This document shows, one piece after another, positions 57,738 to 64,000 of a stretch of 64,000 nucleotides of DNA; the first letter of the stretch is position 1; each line of letters starts with the position of its first letter. Location of the stretch: NCBI GenBank assembly GCA_947174415.1, contig CAMWIW010000003.1, positions 1-64,000 of the forward strand, given 5' to 3'. This stretch comes from an uncultured Clostridia bacterium. Its GTDB lineage: Bacteria > Bacillota > Clostridia > Christensenellales > Borkfalkiaceae. The translations under genes and the position numbers were made by a program. The notes beneath the pieces were generated by a model that made no database searches, was not told the origin of the DNA, and saw only the letters and a list, made by a program, of their open reading frames with translations.

Positions 57738-57753
57738 ATCGAAAGGAAAATTT

Positions 57754-58428
57754 ATGGAATTTAAAAATAAAACGCTTGCCGTTTTCGGCGACAGTATTAT
57801 GTACGGTTCAGGTAACGACGGTTTCGGCGTTGGCGAATACCTTAAAAAAGATATGGGTTTTAAACTTATAAAATACTGCGTGGGAGGCGCAAGGGTCGGT
57901 TATTGCGAGGAAAAGAATTGGTTTATCATTCAGGTGAGAAAAGCCGTTCGGGATAATATAGTCCCTGACTATATCGTATTCGACGGGTTTACCAACGACT
58001 GTTATAAAACGGACGGCGTTAACTTTGACGTACCTCTCGGAAATATTCCGTCTGCCGTGCAAGATATTTTCGATATAACTTGGCAAGATGACTTTTCAAC
58101 TTGTTTCGAAAGTGCGGTATGCGCCTTCAAGAAATATTTCCCTAAGGCAAAAATAATATTCGTTAGACCCCACAAAATGGGGCGGAGAGAGGAAGAGGCG
58201 CAACGCATTTACGGCGAACGCGCCGTAGCACTCTGCAAAAAGCACTCCGTTGCCGTTGCAGATATTTACGAAGAAAGCGGCTTGGATACTTTTTTAGCCG
58301 AGCACCGCGACAGATACACTAATGACAGCTACAGTTGGGGTAAAGGCGATTGCACCCACCCTAACGCAATCGGATACGAAAAATTTTATATGCCGATTAT
58401 AGAGAAGAAGATTAAGGAGCTGAAATAA
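57754..58428 (+). CDS. SGNH/GDSL hydrolase
   Basis: LAVFGDSIMYGSG, VGGARVG, FDGFTND, DCTHPNAIGYEKF; RBS GAAAGGA; start at MEFKNK. Confidence 0.88.
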   Translation: MEFKNKTLAVFGDSIMYGSGNDGFGVGEYLKKDMGFKLIKYCVGGARVGYCEEKNWFIIQVRKAVRDNIVPDYIVFDGFTNDCYKTDGVNFDVPLGNIPSAVQDIFDITWQDDFSTCFESAVCAFKKYFPKAKIIFVRPHKMGRREEEAQRIYGERAVALCKKHSVAVADIYEESGLDTFLAEHRDRYTNDSYSWGKGDCTHPNAIGYEKFYMPIIEKKIKELK

Positions 58429-59052
58429 ATGAAAGTTTTATTGATAAACGGCAGTCCAAATGAGAACGGCTGTACAAATGCGGCGCTTTGCATAGTTGCG
58501 GACGAACTGAAAAAACAAGGTGTAGAGAGCGAAATAATATGGCTCGGTAACGGTCCGGTCAGAGGTTGCATAGGTTGCGGCGGCTGTAAAGCTGGCAACG
58601 GCTGCGTATTCAAAGACGACCCGTTGAACGCAATCGGCGAAAAAGTCAAGACGGCGGACGGTTACGTTTTCGGCGCGCCCGTTCACTACGCCTCGCCGAA
58701 CGGCGCAACGGTTGCAATTTTAGACCGACTGTTTTATGCCTTTGGTAAATATATGCAGTTTAAGCCCGCGGCAAGCGTGGTTTCCGCAAGACGTGCGGGC
58801 ACGACGGCGTCTTACGACGTTTTGAATAAGTACATAGGTATAAACAATATGCTGCAAGTGCCGTCAACCTATTGGAATATGGTTCACGGTAACACCCCCG
58901 AACAAGTTTTAAAGGACGAAGAAGGGGTAACTATAATGCGCGCTATCGGCAGTAATATGGCGTGGCTTTTAAAACTTTTGCAAAACGCAAAGGGCACGGA
59001 GCTTGAAAAACCCGTCGTAATCCCCAAAGTCAAAACCAATTTTATAAGATAG
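58429..59052 (+). CDS. NADPH-dependent FMN reductase/flavodoxin-family oxidoreductase
   Basis: LLINGSPNENGCTNAAL, GCIGCGGCKAGNGCVFKDD, GAPVHYASPNGATVAILDRLFY. Confidence 0.9.
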   Translation: MKVLLINGSPNENGCTNAALCIVADELKKQGVESEIIWLGNGPVRGCIGCGGCKAGNGCVFKDDPLNAIGEKVKTADGYVFGAPVHYASPNGATVAILDRLFYAFGKYMQFKPAASVVSARRAGTTASYDVLNKYIGINNMLQVPSTYWNMVHGNTPEQVLKDEEGVTIMRAIGSNMAWLLKLLQNAKGTELEKPVVIPKVKTNFIR

Positions 59053-59067
59053 GCGTACCTTTGCCAA

Positions 59068-60033
59068 ATGGAACATAAAGACGTACACTTTTATAAACTT
59101 AATATATCGAAACGGTACGGTGTTGAGGGCGCATATATCAAGATAGGGGAAACTGTCCTTTTAGGGTTTGTTTTCAGCTTGTTTTGGGCGGTCATAATAG
59201 CTGCTATAATAGTTAATTTAAACGTATTGTTCAGCGACGTACTAATTATCGTTTTTATATTTGTGTTTATCGTAATACTTTCGGTTTTAACTGCGTTTGC
59301 GTGCATAAAATTTGCGCCTATTCTGAAAAAGAGAATACACGCGCATAAACTTTTAAAAAATTGTACGCTTACAGACGGAACGGTTGTCGATTTGCAGAAA
59401 CAAAAATCGGAGCATTTGGGCACAAGCGCCGCACATCACAAAATATATTACAGGGTTTATTTAAAGTATTGCTTTCACGGATTAGACGGCGCTTTGCGTT
59501 ACGGAGAGTATATGGGCAATTACGGCGAAGTTCCGTTTTTCGTTGGTCAGAATTTAATGATTGCCTATAATGATACTGACAGCTTAATTCTGAACAAGTT
59601 TACATTATCGGACGGGGCGGACGAATTTGCGCTAGCCGAAGCCGAAAGGGAGCGAGTCGATTTTACGGGTTTAACAGGTAACTTAATTAAAGTTGACTTA
59701 TTAAAACCTATTTCTGTTGCAGATTACGACTCTTTGTTCATAAAAGCTAAAAGAAGAAAACGGTTGAAACGAATTTTGCAAGATTTTCCGCGCTTTACGA
59801 TAGGCATATGTTTTATAAAAAAGGGCACTTATCGCTATAACGCGGGGAATACTAAATATTACTGTTTTATTCAAGAAAACGGCAACAAGCGCGTAGGAGA
59901 GTGTACAGGAATATGCAACGTAAAAGACGGAGACGAAGTTACGGTTGCATACGGTAACGGCGTATCTGAAATTATATCGCATTATACTTTGAAACAGTCG
60001 TTTCCTAAACCAAGACGTAATAAATCGGTTTAA
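59068..60033 (+). CDS. Hypothetical two-TM membrane protein
   Basis: 321 aa; two TM helices then DGTVVDLQKQKSEHLGT...YRVYLKYCFHGLDGALRYGEYMG domain. Confidence 0.55.
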   Translation: MEHKDVHFYKLNISKRYGVEGAYIKIGETVLLGFVFSLFWAVIIAAIIVNLNVLFSDVLIIVFIFVFIVILSVLTAFACIKFAPILKKRIHAHKLLKNCTLTDGTVVDLQKQKSEHLGTSAAHHKIYYRVYLKYCFHGLDGALRYGEYMGNYGEVPFFVGQNLMIAYNDTDSLILNKFTLSDGADEFALAEAERERVDFTGLTGNLIKVDLLKPISVADYDSLFIKAKRRKRLKRILQDFPRFTIGICFIKKGTYRYNAGNTKYYCFIQENGNKRVGECTGICNVKDGDEVTVAYGNGVSEIISHYTLKQSFPKPRRNKSV

Positions 60034-60072
60034 AATAAGCGGCGCGGGCAATCAGCCCGCGCCGCTTATTTT
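60033..60072. terminator. Convergent terminator
   Basis: AAATAAGCGGCGCGGGC-aatca-GCCCGCGCCGCTTATTT. Confidence 0.9.
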
Positions 60073-60078
60073 TATTTG

Positions 60079-61410
60079 TTAAGGTGAAACCCTGTTTATA
60101 TCTCTCGGGAACATAGTGGCATTTCTTACATTCTTGAAGCCGAGAAGGTGCATCGTCAATCTTTCAAGACCAAGTCCCAAGCCGCCGTGAGGGGGTGCGC
60201 CGTATTTATGCAACATTAAATACGTTTCGAACTCGTCGGGATTCATACCCATTTTCTTCATTTTCGCAACTTGCTCGTTGTAATCGTGAATTCTCTGTCC
60301 GCCGCTCGTTATCTCCAAACCTCTGAACAAGAGGTCGAAAGAGAGTGTAACTTCGGGGTCTTCGGGGTCGTCCATAGTATAGAACGGACGCTTTTTCGAA
60401 AGGTAATGTGTTACAAACAAGAAGTCGGAATTAAACTGCTGCTTCGCCCACTTACCGAGGAACGCTTCTTCCTCGGGCTCGAAGTCCTTCATATCGGTAA
60501 TATTTTTCAGTTTCTTAACGCAAAGCTCTTTCGCGTCCTTGAACCGTATGCAAGGTATAGAAGTTATTTCGGGAATATCCACTTTAAGAAGTTCAACTTC
60601 GGGTGTGTATTCGGTTTTTAACAAATTCATTATATATTTAAGCGCACCGGTTTCCATATTCATAATATCGGTAAAACTCTCAATGAATCCCATTTCGAAG
60701 TCCATTGAAATGTACTCGTTCAAGTGCCTCGAAGTATCGTGGTGCTCAGCGCGGAATACGGGTGCGATTTCAAACACTCTCTCGAACACGGGAACGAGAG
60801 CCTGCTTGTAAAGCTGCGGGCTCTGCGCAAGATAAACCGTCTTGCCGAAGTAGTCTAACTTGAAAACGTTCGTGCCGCCCTCTGCGCCCGCAAAGTTGAT
60901 TTTTGGGGAGTGGATTTCGGTAAAGTTCTGACTCTGTAAGTATTCGCGGAAACCTCTTTGAATTCCTTCCTGAATTTTAAATATTGCGCGTTCCTTGGGG
61001 TTGCGCAAGGTTACGGGTCGGTTATCGAGATTGACCGAAAGGTCGCAGGTTACCTGCTTTTTCGAAATTACGACGGGCGGAATAGCGGCGGGAGAGGAGA
61101 TAATTTCAATATCGTGAATTTGCAATTCGTATCTTTCGCTTCCGTCGCGCGTTTCGCTTTTAACTACTTTGCCCGTGATTTTTGCCGAAGCCTGCTCAAC
61201 GATATTTTCGTTTAGTCTGAACTCGGAAAATTCGGGGGAATATACGCACTGAATAAGCTCGCGCGCAGTTCTGATAAGAATAAAAGCGAAGTCGGACATT
61301 TCACGGATATTGTGAATAACGCCCTTGATTTTAACGACTTTTTCTACGTTGTTTTTGAATTCAGAATAGGGGGTATAGCCATAGTCGATAACGCCCGTAA
61401 TTTCTTCCAT
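60079..61410 (-). CDS. aspS: Aspartyl-tRNA synthetase, archaeal/non-discriminating type
   Basis: VVKIKGVIHNIREMSDFAFILIRT, FKLDYFGKTVYLAQSPQLYKQ, FRAEHHDTSRHLNEYISMDFEMGF, GGLGLGLERLTMHLLG; start at MEEITGV. Confidence 0.9.
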   Translation of the reverse strand: MEEITGVIDYGYTPYSEFKNNVEKVVKIKGVIHNIREMSDFAFILIRTARELIQCVYSPEFSEFRLNENIVEQASAKITGKVVKSETRDGSERYELQIHDIEIISSPAAIPPVVISKKQVTCDLSVNLDNRPVTLRNPKERAIFKIQEGIQRGFREYLQSQNFTEIHSPKINFAGAEGGTNVFKLDYFGKTVYLAQSPQLYKQALVPVFERVFEIAPVFRAEHHDTSRHLNEYISMDFEMGFIESFTDIMNMETGALKYIMNLLKTEYTPEVELLKVDIPEITSIPCIRFKDAKELCVKKLKNITDMKDFEPEEEAFLGKWAKQQFNSDFLFVTHYLSKKRPFYTMDDPEDPEVTLSFDLLFRGLEITSGGQRIHDYNEQVAKMKKMGMNPDEFETYLMLHKYGAPPHGGLGLGLERLTMHLLGFKNVRNATMFPRDINRVSP

Positions 61411-61517
61411 AATTTTCCTCGGTTTATAGTTTTCTATAATTTTAAGTCTTTTAGAAGCAAAAATCAAGTAAATTGAAAAGCGCGGAATAATAAATTTACA
61501 ATGTAAAAAATTTCTTG

Positions 61518-61546
61518 TTGCATTTTTCTATACTTATTCTTATAAT
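61518..61546 (+). promoter_or_regulatory. Promoter of putative 6S RNA
   Basis: TTGCAT - 17 nt - TATAAT. Confidence 0.65.
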
Positions 61547-61552
61547 ATATAT

Positions 61553-61730
61553 TGAGTCTGCGGTGTTCGTGGTATGGGAAATTCGTAATCCACAAAGTTA
61601 ATAAGGGAGCGGTTTCGTCCGCGGGAATAGTTAAGGTCTGTATTATTCGGAAAGAACGACGTTTCGCGGCGTCGCACCCACCTGCGAGAATGCGGGTTAA
61701 CACTTTTTCATATCACGGCACAGGCGGATT
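61553..61730 (+). ncRNA. ssrS: 6S RNA (SsrS)
   Basis: About 180 nt; terminal pairing CGTGGTATG / CATATCACG; GCGGTGTTCGTGG 5' region, GCACCCACCTGCG...GCGGGTT 3' bubble and CGGCACAGGCGG 3' end resemble bacterial 6S RNA; promoter upstream and terminator downstream. Confidence 0.7.
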
Positions 61731-61751
61731 TGTATTTTAATAATTATTTTT

Positions 61752-61786
61752 ATACCTGCGATTTAAACGCGGGTATTTTAATTTTT
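61752..61786 (+). terminator. Terminator after 6S RNA
   Basis: ATACCTGCG-atttaaa-CGCGGGTAT followed by TTTTAATTTTT. Confidence 0.75.
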
Positions 61787-61900
61787 CAGACGCATTTTAG
61801 TGCAAAATGTCGAACCGGCCCGCATAGCGATTGTAGTTAACATATACAGGATAAAAAAAGTAATTTTCTTTCAAAAAAAGAAAAATATTATAAAACAATC

Positions 61901-61929
61901 TTGACATAAAATTTATTAGGTGATAAAAT
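61901..61929 (+). promoter_or_regulatory. Promoter upstream of the Ig-like lipoprotein gene
   Basis: TTGACA - 17 nt - TAAAAT. Confidence 0.8.
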
Positions 61930-62014
61930 TAGTCTGTTAATTTGGGACGGTACGGTTATAATCTTTAAAATTATAATTTTAAACCGTTTGCACAAAAAAA
62001 GAATGGAGGAAAAG

Positions 62015-63562
62015 ATGAAAAAAATCAAAAGTTTGTTGCTCGTTTGTATGGCTGCGCTGATGATGCTCGTTATTCCCTTGGCTGCCGCTTGCAATACGGA
62101 CGAATTCTCGGGATTAACGCTTGAAACAATCACGCTCAATCTCGACAACGTAAAAATGGCTTACTATCTCGGCGAGTCGTTCACGTCCGAAGGACTTGAA
62201 GTAACGGGTACTTTCAAGAATAAAGACGGCGGAACTGAAACTAAGAGTGTTACCGACAGGGTAAGCGTAGACAGCTCGGCGTTTAAAAACAATGAGTTGG
62301 GTCGTTATACGATTAACGTAAACTGTACTATTGACAGCGTAACCAAAAGTTCGTCTTACGTAGTAGGTGTGGTCAATAACGATTTGGATTTAAGAGAAGG
62401 TCTCTACGCAACTCACTCGGACGGTACGCGCGTTAAAACCATAAACATAAACGCAAATACTCCTACCGCAACGATAACCCCTACCGACGTTATAGTTAAA
62501 TCGGTTGAATTCGGTCAAGTAGGAAGCGTAATTAACGACTACGATTTAAAAGTATATAAGGAAGCTGAAGAAATTTCCTCTTATACAGATCTCGGTAGCG
62601 GCACTTATCAGATTTGGGTATCGAAAGAATCCAAGATGAAACCCGGTTATTTGCTTGAAGATTTCGTGCTTATTTATGTAGTCGAAAACGTTTCAGGCTT
62701 TAAGTGGGTAGGCGGCGAAACCTCACAGAACATCGGTATCGACGTAATTTCGAAAACTTGGACGTATCAGATAACTCACGCAACGAGTCCTAACGATCCC
62801 GTGATTCTGACAGCGGCAGACGTTTCAATTTCGCCTTTGGAAGTGCTCGAAGCGGGCTCAAACAAATATGCGGAAGTTAAATACGTTTACTACAAGGCAA
62901 ACGGTGAGAGGGTTGAACTTACAACGCGTGTTAAGTATGACGTTACCAAGGGCGAAAACCAGACTATAGAGAGACGCGCTTACAGCTATGCCGACATTAC
63001 CGGACACGTTGAAAACGACGTTCTTACTCAAGAAGACTTCACTGGAGCAAACGCATTCCTTACGAAGTTGCCCGCAGGTATCGTAACTTACCGCGACGCG
63101 AACACCGACAGCGGTATCATTCAGATAAGAGGCGAAGCGCTGCGCGTAACGTTTAAGGGTGTAGGTACGTTGGCTATTTCAGCAAGGTCTACGGGCAGTG
63201 CAAACCTTTCTTCGATAGGTGTAAAGAAAGCCAATTCGACAGATAAATATCTCACCGGTATATACACGTCAACAGACGTTCAGTTGCTTGAATACGTAGA
63301 AGGACCTATGTATCAGGTAACGGGTAACTTCTCGTTAATTACGTTCACGATTTCCGAACCCGGCGATTATATAATCTTCACCCTTGACAATAACCCCGAA
63401 GGCGACGCTATCTTTAACAGAGATACGCGTGTTAACAGCATAGTTGTAAACGACGTTTTCGACACGACTTCTACGGCAAGCATATCTTACGATAACGCTG
63501 CCGTAAGGTCGGTAGGTAAAATCGACAGCATCAACCTTTACAACGACGGTTCAAAGGATTAA
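62015..63562 (+). CDS. Secreted lipoprotein with bacterial Ig-like domain
   Basis: RBS GGAGG; lipobox LAAAC; YYLGESFTSEGLEVTGTFKNKDGGTETK Ig-like fold signature. Confidence 0.75.
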   Translation: MKKIKSLLLVCMAALMMLVIPLAAACNTDEFSGLTLETITLNLDNVKMAYYLGESFTSEGLEVTGTFKNKDGGTETKSVTDRVSVDSSAFKNNELGRYTINVNCTIDSVTKSSSYVVGVVNNDLDLREGLYATHSDGTRVKTININANTPTATITPTDVIVKSVEFGQVGSVINDYDLKVYKEAEEISSYTDLGSGTYQIWVSKESKMKPGYLLEDFVLIYVVENVSGFKWVGGETSQNIGIDVISKTWTYQITHATSPNDPVILTAADVSISPLEVLEAGSNKYAEVKYVYYKANGERVELTTRVKYDVTKGENQTIERRAYSYADITGHVENDVLTQEDFTGANAFLTKLPAGIVTYRDANTDSGIIQIRGEALRVTFKGVGTLAISARSTGSANLSSIGVKKANSTDKYLTGIYTSTDVQLLEYVEGPMYQVTGNFSLITFTISEPGDYIIFTLDNNPEGDAIFNRDTRVNSIVVNDVFDTTSTASISYDNAAVRSVGKIDSINLYNDGSKD

Positions 63563-63578
63563 TAAGGGAGGTTAAAAG

Positions 63579-64000
63579 ATGAAGAAGAATATCAAAAAAT
63601 TTCTTTCGGCAGCAGCGGTACTTGCAATTTCCGCAACCGCAGCTATTGCTGTAATTCCCGTTGCGGGATGTTCGGCAGACGAAAGCGCAGTCAGCGAAAA
63701 AGATAAATATTTGTCTGTTGACGAAAACCACAGCGCAGACGTTATTTCCACCGCAAGCGGTACTGTTCAAACAAAAAACTCAGGTAAAACCTATTACGTT
63801 ACCACCAATGGCGGAATTAATAACAGCGGTGAGAGTTGGGATCAACCCATTACATTATCGACGATACTCACAACGGAAGGGTTGCTTAAACCCGGCGACA
63901 CGGTATACGTTGCTCCCGGCAATTACGACGACGGACAAATGCGTACTATTCCCGAAACTACGCGGGGTACTTACGATAACTATATAAGAATAGTTAACGC
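63579..64000 (+). CDS. Lipoprotein, probable parallel beta-helix protein (truncated by window end)
   Basis: RBS AGGGAGG; MKKNIKKFLSAAAVLAISATAAIAVIPVAGCSADES...YYVTTNGGINNSGESWDQPITL...GDTVYVAPGNYDDGQM; no stop before 64000. Confidence 0.7.
   Translation, partial: MKKNIKKFLSAAAVLAISATAAIAVIPVAGCSADESAVSEKDKYLSVDENHSADVISTASGTVQTKNSGKTYYVTTNGGINNSGESWDQPITLSTILTTEGLLKPGDTVYVAPGNYDDGQMRTIPETTRGTYDNYIRIVN

Noticed and set aside
1-64000. CRISPR arrays, tRNA, rRNA and tmRNA genes
   Set aside because: Looked for regularly spaced repeats, T-loop GTTCGA-type signatures and tmRNA near smpB; none recognised by eye. A tRNAscan/Infernal run would be decisive.

Overview
This 64 kb window looks like a chromosomal segment of an uncultured Firmicutes/Clostridia-type bacterium, starting at a probable contig edge (poly-T/poly-C). 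It is dominated by housekeeping operons: DUF2207/LemA, metA/metY, smpB-rnr-secG, pgk-tpiA-gpmI, tyrA, MBL hydrolase/Rho-like/obgE/yhbY, nadD-yqeK/rsfS, pgi, nifJ, ecfA-A/ecfT/truA, mnmE, holA, cdaA, lysC, aroC-B-E-Q-K, dgt-dnaG-rpoD-trmK-nif3-zinc ribbon, and an archaeal-type aspS. A small accessory patch (about 24.5-30.6 kb) carries a Dda-like helicase, a DUF3781-like protein, a Cys-rich protein, an Xre regulator and small membrane proteins. The items most worth following up are: a Rho-like protein in which the Q-loop and R-loop motifs are not recognisable; a membrane-anchored metallo-beta-lactamase-fold protein that has lost the HxHxDH motif; a 35-aa microprotein that looks like only the N-terminal anchor of CdaR, translationally coupled to cdaA; a small dispersed hairpin repeat with a compensatory base change, one copy overlapping the dnaG start codon; a putative standalone sRNA with near-consensus promoter and terminator between eamA and gpmI; a riboswitch-like attenuated leader before an SGNH hydrolase; and a probable 6S RNA. 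No CRISPR array, rRNA or tRNA was recognised. All family assignments come from reading the translated sequences, without database searches.
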